Shown piece by piece: positions 11,681-23,919 of a stretch of DNA of 64,000 bases. The DNA is from Anaeramoeba flamelloides (Eukaryota; Metamonada; Anaeramoebidae). The stretch is from the NCBI GenBank assembly GCA_027625915.1, contig JANTQA010000072.1:2480001-2544000 (forward strand). Reading direction: 5' to 3'. Every line of letters starts with the position of its first letter. The first letter of the stretch is position 1. The notes under the pieces were generated by a model. That model did not search any database. It was not told where the DNA came from and saw only the letters and a list, made by a program, of their open reading frames with translations. A program made the translations under genes and the position numbers.

Positions 11681-12230
11681 ATGATCAAAAAACAAAAGTT
11701 TTGTCTCTCAAAAAAAATTAAATTTCAGAACAATTTTAAAATTAAGATAAAAAAACAATACTTTAACATTTTAAAAAAGAATCAAAGTTGGAAAATAAAA
11801 GCATATTATAAAATTATTTTAACTGAAAACTTTAACTTTAAAATAAAAAATTATCTTACATTTAAATCCAATACTAAATTTCTTAAATTTAGAACCTTTT
11901 ACGAACGGAATAAATAGATACTCATATGTCTTGAGAAATAAATTAGAATATGATACATTTAAAAAAAGGGAAAATTGCCAGAAATGTGACTATTTTACCC
12001 GAAATTATGAAAATATAAATCACTTTATACTGTATTGTGCACGATATAAAATCATCAGAGTCTAATGATAAAAAAAAAATAGCTAAAATTTTAGATAAAA
12101 ACTCATGAAAAATGTTATCCTTAGGAAAAATACTCAAAAGATCTTTAATCTTACTAATCAAAATTATGAAATTTATTGTTCTTGCCGAGAAATTTTCATA
12201 AAATCTAGTGTGGTTAGAAAACTTAAGGTA
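11681..12230 (+). pseudogene. Relic of a LINE (non-LTR retrotransposon) 3' end
   Basis: Around 11955-12060 the + strand encodes a CxxC, ~15 residues, HFxLxC pattern: ENCQKCDYF then NHFILYCARYKIIR. This is the zinc-binding tail typical of non-LTR retrotransposon ORF2 proteins (zf-RVT type). Upstream, a Lys/Asn-rich frame at 11681-11917 ends with KFLKFRTFYERNK, which fits the segment before that zinc motif. Several frame breaks separate the parts and no reverse transcriptase domain remains. Composition matches the surroundings, so the relic is old. Alternative: chance resemblance in low-complexity sequence, though the ordered Cys/His set argues against it. Confidence 0.45.
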
Positions 12231-12585
12231 ATAAGCAAAAAATTGAAAATACCAAATTGAAAATTAAAAATTCCAAAAATAGTAAAAAAAAAAGATAAAT
12301 TCATGTACATAGTGTCCCGTTCTTAGGAGTTATGGAATAACAATTATTAATCATGGATTGTGAAATTTTTATTTATTATTGATATTCTTTCTATTGCGTT
12401 TTTAGTCCTCATGTCTCACGACATGTAGAATTTTTAATTTGGTCATGTAAATGATATAATATTTTTTTACTAAAATATTATAATTATTTTTCTCCCTATT
12501 TTTTTATTTAGGAAATTTTCTTTGATTTCTCCTTTCTCCCAATAAATATATAAACAAATAAATTTCAGAATAATTTTTTAGACTA

Positions 12586-12781
12586 CAGTCAGTTCCACTT
12601 TTAAGGCATAAACTTTTAACGAAATTTAAGGCACAATAAAAATCTCAAATTAAGGCACAATTTTCAGATTCTAGTAAAATAAATTGTAAAAATTAAAATT
12701 CCAAATTTGTGCCTTCCTTTGAGATTTTTATTGTACCTTAAATTTCGTTGAAAGTTTATGCCTTAAAAGTGGAACTGACTA
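12586..12781. mobile_element. Mariner-like MITE family M1, copy A
   Basis: A 196-bp element with very long inverted ends (about 75 bp): left CAGTCAGTTCCACTTTTAAG, right its complement ending GTGGAACTGACT. TA flanks both sides. Within each arm GGCACAA/TTGTGCC-type motifs repeat three times (AAGGCACAAACTTTC, AAGGCACAATAAAA, AAGGCACAATTTT). CAGT ends plus TA duplication fit the Tc1/mariner superfamily. No ORF. Confidence 0.85.
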
Positions 12782-13135
12782 TAAAAATTTTAATCTTAAA
12801 AAAACATCAATAATTTTCTAAAAAAATCAGAACAATTAATAAAAAAATATCAACAAATTCCATTCTGAATTGAAAAATTTTGTAAAAAATTCAATTATTT
12901 TACCTATAAAGTTGATTTGGCCTTGGGTATATTAATGTATAGTGAATAAGATGTTGTCTTGGAGTAATAATAATAATAAAAATAAAAATAAAAAAACATG
13001 GTTTAATTTTAAAAACGTGTTCTCTGTCCTTTGTATCGATATTTTTGACAATAATATTTTATACTCAAAATTTATGTAACCCTTTGTTTAATGATTTTTT
13101 CCAAATTGAAACTGCTTGGATTTAGTAATTTGATA

Positions 13136-13329
13136 TAGTCAGTTCCACTTTTAAGGCACAAACTTTCAACGATATTTAAGGCACAATAAAAATCTCAAAT
13201 TAAGGCACAAAATTTCGAGTATAGTAAAATCAATTGTAAAAAAAAAGTACAAATTGTGTGCCTTAATTTAAGATTTTTTTGTACCTTAAATTTCGTTGAA
13301 AGTTTGTGCCTTAAAAGTGGAACTGGCTG
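13136..13329. mobile_element. Mariner-like MITE family M1, copy B
   Basis: A 194-bp copy with left end TAGTCAGTTCCACTTTTAAG and right end AAAAGTGGAACTGGCTG, flanked by TA. Arms are close to those of copy A; most differences lie in the central ~40 bp. Confidence 0.85.
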
Positions 13330-13658
13330 TATTAATATTGAATGTTCTTTTGTTAATTATATCATTTTTTATTTAACAAATTTTTCTTATTATAATCTTT
13401 TATTTTCAATTATTGACTAAATCAGAAATAAAAATTTATTTTCAAGTTTTGATATATTTTTATTAAAATTAAGTGAAAAGATAAAAATAAAATTTATAAA
13501 ATTTATTCAAAATGGTATTTTTCGGATTTAATGTAGCTTTCTGAATTGAATTTAAGATCAAAATACTTGATGTGCTTTGATTTGAAATGTGATTTAAATC
13601 TTTACCATTTTTTCATTTACTATTCATGAAGGAAATTTTTTCTCAGAAATTATAGTTA

Positions 13659-13858
13659 TAGTCAGTTTCACTTTTAAGGCACAAACTTTCAACGAAATTT
13701 AAGGCACAAAAAAAAATCTCAAATTAAAGCACAAAATTTATAATTTTTTTTTTTTACAATTTATTTTTACTAGAATTTGAATTTTGTGCCTTAATTTGGG
13801 ATTTTTTTTGTGCCTTAAATTTGGTTGAAAGTTTGTACCTTAACAATGGAGTTGACTG
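13659..13858. mobile_element. Mariner-like MITE family M1, copy C
   Basis: A 200-bp copy with left end TAGTCAGTTTCACTTTTAAG and right end GGAGTTGACTG, flanked by TA. The arms are more diverged from each other than in copies A and B, with an expanded T run in the centre, so it is probably older. Confidence 0.8.
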
Positions 13859-14139
13859 TATTTAATTTTTTTTAATTTATCTCCTTCATGAAAGGCCACC
13901 AAACAACTTTTATTTTTACAACAAAAATAAAAAAATATTGAAATGGGATTTGATTTTTTTCACATTACTAATAATATAAATTAAACAAGTTATTCATTTT
14001 TACAAAAAAAAGAAAGTCTTTGTTCTGAAAAAAAATTCGGTTCAAACTATAATTATTATTATAATGTCTTTGAATATCAAAAAGTTCAAGTCTAAATGTA
14101 TTAAGTTATTGAATATATATATATTGAAATAATTGAGTA

Positions 14140-15345
14140 AATCTAATAGAAAATTAAATAAAAAAAATAGTAAAAACTTGAAATTGAAAAACAAAGTAAA
14201 AATCTGATTAACTATAAAACTCATCTTATTTCAAATGCTATTTTTAGAAATGAAATATTTTTTTTACAGGCTTGATACATTTTTCTCATTTTTGGAATGT
14301 TTAAAATGCAAATCTTCGAAATTATTTCAAAAAGAATGATTTTCTTTGAAAAAGAAAAGAAATCTTAATATCTATAAAGAAATTATACTTAAATTCTTGT
14401 TTAAAAATTAACTAAATAAGTTTTAGAATAACTTAGTATAGAAAAAATCTACTTAATTTCAAAAAAATTACAATAATTATCTTAAAATTGAAAAAAATAT
14501 AATTTTTTGATTCAAATAACAGTTAAAATCAATTTTTTCTTTTTATCAAATAAAAAAATATTAAAAAAAAACTAAATAATCAAATTAAAAATTATCCTAA
14601 AATACTTTTTTCAAACCTGGATAATTAAACTTATTACCTAAATAAATAATTTTCAAATTTGATTATTTTTATTAATTAATAATTAATAACCTAATCTTAA
14701 TTATTTCAATGAGTCATTAACAACCCAAAATTTAAATATATCAAATAGACTTTACAATTATTTCTCAATTTTTTAAAGATTTTCAAACAAATAAAATAAA
14801 TTCATAAATAAAGAATTTTAATAAAAAAAAAAAATTAAAGAATATATATTATCCAAATACTGATTTTAATAATTATACATTGTTTTTTATACTCTAAATA
14901 TTTAAAAAACAATATTTTTTTATCATTTAAATTTCAAGATATTTAATAGATATTTGTGAATTAAAGGATAATCAATTTTTTTCGATCTTCACTGATTTGA
15001 TATTTGATTTATTTTTAATTGTATTTTTAAAATAAGATTAAATTTCCAAGGTTATTTATATCATACACACTCACAGAAATTACTAAACGTGATATTAACT
15101 GAAAATAAAACATTTACAGAATTTTTCTCTTTTGAAAAGATCTAAAATCAGAAAAAAAACATCTTGAACTTTTCGACTGAAAATTTAATTGGTAAAAAAA
15201 TTATTTAAAAATGATACCTATTTCCCTAAAGTTGATGAATGAGGTTAATTTTCAAGGTTTAATTTTGCTATTGTGTAAATAAGTACCAGATTACCTTTGG
15301 GAAAAAAATAGATAAGAGTTACTTGTCCCTTAAAGAAAAAATTCT
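14140..15345 (+). repeat. Long dispersed repeat R1, longest forward copy
   Basis: About 1.2 kb aligned in reverse with 56775-57970. Shared blocks in order: TTGAAATTGAAAAACAAAGT, AAAAATCTACTTAATTTC, AACTAAATAATCAAATTAAA, TATCAAATAGACTTTACAAT with TATTTCTCAATTTTTT, then the part also found at 75-490. It has no ORF and no obvious terminal repeats. Its right end is ~230 bp before the Gα start codon. Confidence 0.65.
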
Positions 15346-15575
15346 AGAAATTTGCAAATAAAAAATTTTTTGTTTTGAGAAATTTGTAATCAAAAAGCAA
15401 ACAAATTAAACATACAAGAATTTCAAAATGATTTTTTGGTGAAATTGTTTAAGTAGTAAATTTTTCCTGATTGAATTCTCATTTTGTCAGTTAATATTTT
15501 AAAACTTGTAACAAATAAAATGTTTTCTGGAACAAATTTTCATTTTTTTTTATTTTTATTTAATCTTACTGAAAT

Positions 15576-18500
15576 ATGGGAGGAAGGAAAAGTAAACAAA
15601 AAAAACAACAAAAACTAAAAAATTCTCTTAAAAATCGCGGAATCAATGATCGAATTAAACAAGAACAAGAGAAAATGGAGAACACTGTGAAAATTCTTGT
15701 CTTAGGTTTGGAAATTTCTTTTTCTTTTGATCTCTTTCTCATTTTAAAAAAAAAAAAACGTTTTGAAATTTTTTTTCCAACAATCGTAAAAATACAAAAA
15801 AATAAAAATAAATAGGGACTGGGGAGTCAGGTAAATCTACGTTTGTGAAGCAAATACAAATTTTATATAAAGCTGGGTTTAGCAAGCGAAACCAAGGTAA
15901 ATTTAAATACATCTTTTTTTCTCGCTTTCTTTTAAAATGTTTCTTTAAACCCAATTCAACCCGACCAATAAAAGAACACAAGATCTCTAAAAAATGATAT
16001 CCTGTTGTGGAGATATTATTCGTGGAGTTCAGAAACGGAGTCGTTTCACTCTATATTTCTTATGAAACGGCGTTACAAATATCAATGTTTCTCTATTATT
16101 TTTCTTTTTCTTTTTTCTTTTTTTTTTTTTCATTTTAAAAGAAACAAAAGACACAAGACAATTACTAACCCCCTTTAACAAAACAATAATTTTACTTCCT
16201 CTTTCTTCCCTCTTCAACTTTCTTTTTTTTTTTTTCCAATCTAATTTTTTCAATCATCAATAGAATTATACAAGACCAAAATACAAAGAAACCTTATTTT
16301 TCATACAAAGGAATTAATTAATGGATTACCAATTTTAGATCTTGAATTTAAAGGGAGTAAACGCGTAAGGAATTTTGCAAATCAATTTTTCCAAAATTTT
16401 TTTTTATATTCAAAAATCATATTTTCTTGTTTTGTGAAAAAATGCTGAACAATTTTTTTTTTTTTTTTAATGTTTTTACCAAACAAACCAATCAACCAGT
16501 ATATGTTGAAAAGCATTAAAAAATTTAAATAACCACTCACAAAAAAAATTGTCAAATAGATTTTAATTTTAAAATGACAGTTAATTGGAAAATTTTTTCA
16601 ATTATTTTTTTCATATTTTTCACTAATCAATAAACCTTCTCTGAAACTGAAATTCACCAAACTTGATTAATACCCATTGCTAAAATCTGAAAGACAATTT
16701 TACATAAATGGAAAATTATGGCATCAACAAAAAATCCAAAAAAAACCTATTTTGCTGATGTTTACAATAAATCTCAAATTTGGAAAATTGAACATGTTTT
16801 AAATTTTGGTTTTATTCTGATAATTTGGATTTTATTTGAAATCAAATAAACACTCTAATTTTATATTTTGGGCTTGTCTTTTGTTTTAAATGGAATGAAA
16901 AAAAAATAAGGTAATAAAATATTTGAAAAATGATAACTTTTTGTTACTATTTAAGAATTAAAATGGATTTGGACAATTTTTTTTTCAGAAAGGTTAAATG
17001 AAATTTGTTTTTCTTTTGACAGCTATTTTAATAAAATGTGTACTCTTTTTAAAAAAAGTACTTTTCTTCTCACTCCAACCTCTGACTCGCATTTTTATAC
17101 GTCGGTTCTTCTCTTTATTAAAATAGAAAGCTTTAAAAAAGTTTTAATTCGGAAAAAGTCCTTCACTTTTTTGAAATATAAAACAATCTTTAAAAAAAGT
17201 TTTTAAAAAGTAAGTACATTTTTAAAATATAGCTGTACGCTAAATAAAAAACATAATTCTTATTAAGATCACATTATAAAAATTTTAATTGTGAGAAAAT
17301 TTATGAAAATTAGATTTTTTGAATTCCATTGGATATTGAAACTTACGAAGGAAAAAAATCATGAGTTACTCTATTTATGAAAAGAAGAAAAGTAAATCAG
17401 AGTTGAATCTTTAAAATTTCAATTTTTTGTATGTTTTTTTGTGATTCAATTTTTATTTTTCTATTGTTATTTAGGAGGGGTATTTCAACAAAATTATCAC
17501 ATACCTGTCGTTAAGTTTTTTTTAATTTTTGAAATTAAAAGAAAATTTCAAAAATTAAAAAAAAATCTAGGCCCTCTACGGCACTTCCTAGAACACTGAT
17601 AGTATTTAGAGTTTTTTCTCCTAGCTACATTTTTGGTTTTATTAAATTTTGCTTTGGATCCTCCAATGTGCTCTGGATGAAGAAGTGAAAATAATTAAAG
17701 ACTAATCCAATAAAATAGACATGGGAAGATGTGCATTTTGAACAAATCTTTTCTTTTTTAAAGAGAACCAAAAAAGAAAGATCACCTTTCCAAACAATTT
17801 TGTTTGAATCAATAACGAAAAAAAAAAAATTTCAACCAAAATATATTTTCGACAATTTGTTTTATCTCGTCTTTATCTTCTTAATTTATATGAATCCAAA
17901 CAAGTGATTACCTTGGATTTCTCGCCCCATTTCTATTTGTTGTAATTTAACCAAAACCTTTTTTTACAAATTTGTTTTTCAAAATTCTTTTTTCAAATAT
18001 TGTTATCAAAATAACCTAAATAAAGAATACTATGTCAAAAATTAAAAGTAAGAGAATTGAATTACTGAAATAAAAAAACAAAAACAACAACAACAAAATA
18101 TTTAACCCAAAGAAAAAGAAAATATGGTTTAAAAATTCAAATCAAAATTCATAATTATTTTTGTCTTTTACTATAATTGGAAAATAAATTTCAAATCAAT
18201 ACAAATATTTATCCGATAAATCCTAGATTTCTGAAGAAATATTTAAAAAATATCCATATTTTTTTCTCGCCAAATCAAGAATTGGAACAATGAAATTGAT
18301 CAAAATTGGAATTTTAATATTCTTTTTGGGGATTCTTTAGAAATAAAAAGTAATTTGTATCTCAAAAATTCTACAAACAAAAGTATTTCATTTCAGAATT
18401 AAATTTAAAAAAAAGTAAAAAAGAAGAAGTAATAATATCAAATATTACAGATCAAGATCAATAAATAAATGATTTTTATTTATTTTTTCTTGGATCAATT

Positions 18501-21500
18501 TTTTCTTTTTTTTGATTTCCATTTTTTAATTGGTTTGTAAATATATTATTCTGAGATATCTCATCCTTCCTTTTTATTAGAATATTCATTTTTTTATTTC
18601 AAGAAATGAATTTAATTATTCAATTTCGCAGAAATCTAGGTACTCAAAACCGGTAAAATGTACTTACTCCCCTAAATAATATAAAAGTGTTTTTTTTTAT
18701 CTTCCAAGGTATTAAATTTATTGAAATCAAGCTATTAAATACGATTCTACAAAATAAAATTGATTTGAATACAAGAAACAAAGAATAGGGGTATGGAATA
18801 CAAAAAGAAATTCAAAAATATGAAAATAAAACTCTTTTATTCGATTTAAAAGTCGAAAAAGATTTTATAGTCATATTATATATCGATCTATTTAACACAA
18901 AACGACATTTATTTTTAATTATACTATTTTTGTTGTGTGGTTTTTAAGAACAACCCACTTTTTGTTTTTAGCTTCAAATAAGTTCATTAATTCTAATTCA
19001 TGATTTTTTCTTCATTTACCAAAATTCCACTTTTATAAAATAAACAAAAATCATTAATAGGATCATGCGATAAAACTGCTAGAGTCTAAAATACAGGTGT
19101 GTAGCCATGAAACACCAGACATCACACGTATTATCAAAGCTCTTTGGGGTGACGATGTTTTAAAATCTGCCTTTGATCAACGTTCAAAACTCCAAATACC
19201 AGACACACACGGATAGTAAAATATTTTTTTTTTTTTTAATTGATTTCTTTTGTGGGCTGTTTTAAAATCGTGTGACCAAAAAGAAGTTTTTTGTTACAAT
19301 TCTCATAAAATAGTTCAAGCTATATTTATAAATTGTTTTCTAAATCCTTTTTAAAAATTTTTTGCCACACTTTTCAAAAACAACTTTCCTTACAAATCTT
19401 TTTTTTTTTTTTGGTTTATTTAATAATTTTATTTTATAAAATTCCAAATTCAAATACGATTTCTTTTTTAATCAACTTTTACTCTGGTGATACAATATAT
19501 TAAATAAAGAAGAAAAAAATATCAAAAGTTTCACTCTTTATACTAATAAATTTCAAAACATTGAAATTTTGAAGTTTATTTTGATTTCCCATAAATCATC
19601 CCTCATAGTTATATATCAACAAGCAATTAGCCAATGATATATACACGTTAACTGATTGTTTCGAGGTTAAGATTATTTTTATTTTATACAATTTCAAGAA
19701 TTTTTGGAAAATGTAATAGAAATGTTTTCAAAGACTTTATTCATCTAGATTCATTTTAAAAAAAGTATGACAAAAAAATTTCAAACAGTATCGATAAAAC
19801 AGTTGACAAATATAAAAAACTATTTTTAAAAATTTTTTTCTGGTATCATTTTTTTAAAAATGTACATTATCAATATCAATGAAAAAAATAGAATAGAAAA
19901 ATTATTAATGAAATAATCATGAAAACAGAAACTTGATTTTGGATTTAAATTCATGATAAATCTTGATAATAAAATAAGGCTGAGGGTAATTTTGATTTAC
20001 ATTTGCAGACACTGGGCATTTGTAGATTTTTCAGTGTAGTAATTTGGCTATGAAACATAAATCTCACTAGGTTCGATTTCTACCAAGCCAATTTATTTTC
20101 AAAACTAAATTTTTCTTGACAAACAAGAACTCTTACTTTTTAAACTAATTTTAATAATATAATAATAGACAAAAATTTGAGCATTGATAAACTTTATAGT
20201 TACTTTGGTAGATCTTATATCTCAGATATAATTTTTTCATTTTGAAATTGGATCGTTAATTTAATTCAATTTCCAGATTTTTTTCTCATTTTTTGTTGTT
20301 TTAAGTCGTTAGTGTAAAAAAAAATTAATTTATTACTGTACAAAAAACTATTTCAAAACCTAATTTTAGGTTAATAAAAATTAATTTTATATAAATAATG
20401 CATATTCTTTCTAAAAACGAATAAATAATTTTAATAACACTAATATTTTTCAAAATTCTAAAAAAAAAAAAAAAAAAGCTTTTTAGATGCGCTTGATCGA
20501 ATTGTTGAAGAAGATTATGTTCCAAACAATCAAGATATTTTAAATTGTAGAATTCCAACAACCGGCGTCATAACAATGGAATTTGAAGTCAATGAACGTC
20601 CGTGGTGTGTTGTTGATGTTGGGGGTCAAAGAAGTGAAAGAAGAAAATGGATTCACCAATTTGATGATGTTGATTTAATTGTTTATGTTGTTGCAATTTC
20701 AGAATTTGATCAAAAGTTATTTGAAGATGAGTCCGTAAATAGAATGAAAGAATCTTTGGATTTATTTGATTCTACAGTCAATAATGAATATTTTCATAAA
20801 ACACAATGTGTGCTCTTACTTAATAAGCTTGATTTATTCAAAACCAAAATTACAAAAGAAAGACTACAATCCACTTTCCCAGAATATGATGGGGATGGAA
20901 ATTTTGAAGATTCTAAAGAATTTATCACCAATAAATTTTTAAAACTTGGGGACAATAGACATCGCAAAATTAAAACTCAATATACTTGCGCAAATGTAAC
21001 TGACAATATAAAGCAAGTTTTTGTAAGTAGTTTTAAATCTTTTTATTTTCTTTTCTTACATTTTTATGTTTATAATATTAAAGTAATTTTAAAAAAGTGT
21101 GATCAAAAGACTTTTCAAAATTATCTTTTAAACAGGTCAGCAAACGAGAATAGAACTATTTTTAGGGCTAGGCTATTTCCAAAAAAGTGGACATTTTATT
21201 TTTATATTTAAAATAATATTCTCTTTGCAATTATTTCTATTCGTACATTGGTAATATAAAATTAAGTTAAATATTCATATTTATATAATCGGGTATATAT
21301 ATATATTTATATTTCAAAAATTGTTCTATCAAAATATTTCCTAAAAAATGAAAAAAAAAAAATCGCACTTTTTTTGAAGAAAACAATGCAAAACCAATTT
21401 CAATAAAAAAATGTAGGCAATGTGGTAAAGATACAAAGGATTTTTTAAACAATAAAATGCAGTTATAAGTTTTTATCCCATTTAGAACATTTTGTATCAA

Positions 21501-22894
21501 GATTAAATAAGTTATGAAAACGATTTTTTTTAGTATCAAAAAGAAAAAAAAATTATCATCAATTTTTACATCCCTAGAAAAATATCAGATAAAATTGTGT
21601 TCAGAAACTTTTATATCTTTTATTAAAGTAATTGCTTACTAAGAAACAAATTCTGATTATGATCAAGAATTAATTAATGATGAATAACAATTTTGCCTAT
21701 TTCAATAATAATATTTGAATAAAGTTTAATAAAGATATTTTAAAAGAAATTCGCAAAGTTTTTCGGGAAATAGCTTAGATTTAAAACTTTTTTGGGATGA
21801 TATTAAAACCTTTTTTGTCACACTTTTTTAAAATTACTTTATGACTTTTTTCAATTTTTTTTGAACGTAAACAATCACAAATGAAAATTGATGAATTTTT
21901 TATCAAATTTTTTTTTATAATGCGAATTAAATTAAAATCATCCCCTTTCTCTACCACTTCTACTTTTAATGATTAAAATTTTTAAATTTTTTTTTTCATT
22001 TGGGAAATAAAGAATGAATAGCTAAAATCAAAAATGCATTCTAAAATTTATAATTTTATTAAATTTCTAAAAAATAAAGAAATTTATTATTTTAATATTC
22101 TGAAGAACAAAAAAAAAAATTAATAATTAAAGCTGATTTAAAAAATGCGAATTAAAAGTTTTATAAAATATACTCGTCCTTCTTTAAACGGGGGGGGGGG
22201 TGGGCAGTTTGATGCGCCGCTTATAAAAATTTTAGTTCAGACTTTTAAAAATCAGTTGTATTAAAAAATTTTATCAAAATTAAAATTAATAAGAAATCTT
22301 AAAATGATTAAATTAAATTCTTTTAAAAGTTAAATGTAGAATAATATACTAATTCAAAATTGTCTCTCAACTGTTAGATTTTTTTGTTGTTGTTGTTTAG
22401 ATAATAAAACCAATAAATTTTCGAAAAAAAATAATTGAAGGTGAAAAACTGTAAATTCAACAGTTTTTTTGCTTATTTTTGAAATGCCAATATATTTTTT
22501 GATTAAAATGGAAAAACTTGAGCAAGATATTTTCTATTTTTACCAAAATTAAAAGCTAAACTTTCCAGCTTATTACATCTTTCGTAATTGTAAGGCACTT
22601 AGGGATAATCCCACATCAATTAAATAAATTAAAAAATAACATTTCATGCTTATATTTCTTTCTTTATGAATAAAAGAACAACACAAATTTCGTTTGTTGT
22701 AATTGTTTACAGATAAATTTTTAAATCAACTTTTTTTTAAAAAAAATCATTTTTAAAATCATTATTTATCCCTTCTTTCTTCTTTCTTCTTTCTTCTTTC
22801 TTTCTCTAATACTTTAACAATAAAACAATTATAATAGGATGTAATTCAACAAATGGTTCTAGAAAACTGTTTAAAAGATTTGGGAAAACTTTAA
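15576..22894 (+). CDS. Heterotrimeric G protein alpha subunit (six exons)
   Basis: Exons 15576-15705, 15816-15896, 16264-16364, 19061-19215, 20479-21022 and 22838-22894 give a continuous 355-aa protein, normal Gα length, with compatible phases and GT-AG sites. P-loop GTGESGKST (44-52); helical domain in exons 3-4 including IIKALWGDD; switch I RIPTTG with Arg180; switch II DVGGQRSERRKW with catalytic Gln206; NKLD (271-274); TCAN (325-328). It should bind and hydrolyse GTP and work with Gβγ below a seven-helix receptor at the plasma membrane. MGG at the start allows Gly2 myristoylation, but Cys3 (usual palmitoylation site) is absent and a Lys-rich stretch follows, so membrane binding may be electrostatic. 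The tail CLKDLGKL lacks the Cys at -4 modified by pertussis toxin. Subfamily cannot be assigned. Confidence 0.95.
15897..16263 (+). other. Gα intron 2 (367 bp)
   Basis: Starts GTAAATTT and ends ATCAATAG. T-rich with pyrimidine tracts at 16096-16138 and 16200-16245. No other feature seen. Confidence 0.85.
16365..19060 (+). other. Gα intron 3 (2.7 kb)
   Basis: Starts GTAAGG and ends TTAATAG, phase 0. The Gα helical domain reads through without a gap when this is removed, so no exon is missing. It contains palindrome cluster III; otherwise only A/T-rich sequence. Confidence 0.8.
17350..17650. repeat. Palindromic-module cluster III (single module with shared flanks)
   Basis: One module at about 17509-17571 (CGTTAAGTTTTTTTTAATTT, core GAAATTAAAAGAAAATTTC, then AAAATCTAG), followed by GCCCTCTACGGCACTT. 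The left flank (TTATTTAGGAGGGGTATTTC then AACAAAAT) and the right flank (GGCACTTCCTAGAACAC, TTTAGAGTTTTT) resemble those around cluster II, so both seem to be copies of one larger element with different numbers of palindromes. Confidence 0.65.
19216..20478 (+). other. Gα intron 4 (1.26 kb)
   Basis: Starts GTAAAATA after GGATA and ends in an A-run plus AG at 20477-20478. It includes a GGTTCGATTT motif near 20070 that I examined as a possible tRNA remnant and rejected. No gene seen. Confidence 0.8.
21023..22837 (+). other. Gα intron 5 (1.8 kb)
   Basis: Donor GTAAGTAG after TTTTT, acceptor ATAATAG. Contains a run of eleven G with a following TGGG at 22190-22204 and a TTTCTTC-rich pyrimidine tract at 22770-22805. 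The last exon codes only the 18-residue α5 helix and tail. Confidence 0.85.
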
Positions 22895-23919
22895 ATTAAT
22901 AAATAACAATTGTTACTTTTTTTATATTTATATATATATATTTTTTTTAATTTGTTTATACAATTACTCAAAATTATACTGTTTAAAAAACAAATTTTAA
23001 AATTAATTCGACTGTGATATTCCCATCATCGTTTCAACATATCATTCTAATTTTTTTTTTTTGTTTGTTTTTAAATTGGAATTCCCTTTAATTGTTTTAA
23101 TTAAAATTTAAAACTAATTATGAAGAATCTTATAATTTTTAAAATGATTATGATTCACATTTGAAATACAGTTTGCTTTGTTGAATGGATTTTGTTTATA
23201 TATATATATATATATATATAACTTCAATCATTTTTTCGCATCTTTTCTTTTCTTTTCTATTTTAAATTTAAATGTTGCATTAACAAATCACAATTTCAAA
23301 TACTACTTTAAGAAAAATTTATTTTAATTTGAGTTCAAGTATTTTGTTCGAAATCAAAATATAATCTTTAATTAAATTCGTCAATTAATTTAACCGGAAA
23401 TATAAATTAATTTTTTAAAATTAATTTCTGTATCAAAATGCCTTTTCTTTCAGAGTCATTCTCAAACTAATTTTGATCTGAATTTATTTTTATAATCTGA
23501 AATAAAGAAAATATCATACTTAATATAAACAAAAAATCCAAAATTTTTAACACAGCTCAGGATTATCTAAAATAAAGTCATTATGAGGGGTGTAGAGTTC
23601 AAAACAATATGGAAATATGACGTTTATCTCTTTATATCCAGAGGTGCATTAAATTTCAAATTATAAGGGATTTAAAATTGTTCCTGAAGTAGATTCTTAA
23701 TTGCATTTTTTGGACAACTTTTCCAAAACGCAACTATTTTTGTTCTAGTGCAAGTATTATCTAGTTTCCAATGAAAACCTTTGAAAAAAAATCGAGTTAG
23801 AACAGTTGTGGAAAGTGAATTAGATGTATTTAAAGTTTTTAAATGGATATTAGACAAAAAAAATATATTTTATAAATTTGAAAATTTGAAATCATTTTTG
23901 ATTTTTTTTTTTGATTTTT

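Larger units (their letters stand above)
11208..15575. other. Intergenic region between the kinase and Gα
   Basis: The kinase 3' region is T-rich. It then holds a LINE 3'-end relic (11681-12230), three members of one MITE family (12586, 13136, 13659) and a >1-kb repeat copy ending ~230 bp before the Gα ATG. No intact gene is seen. Confidence 0.7.

Noticed and set aside
11943-12161. 72-codon minus-strand frame
   Set aside because: It is the complement of the LINE tail whose Cys/His pattern reads on the + strand.
20009-20095. tRNA-like remnant in Gα intron 4 (GGTTCGATTT with TTGGCT/AGCCAA pairing)
   Set aside because: The pairing segments are only ~48 nt apart, no D-arm or proper acceptor stem can be drawn, and the T-stem has a mismatch.
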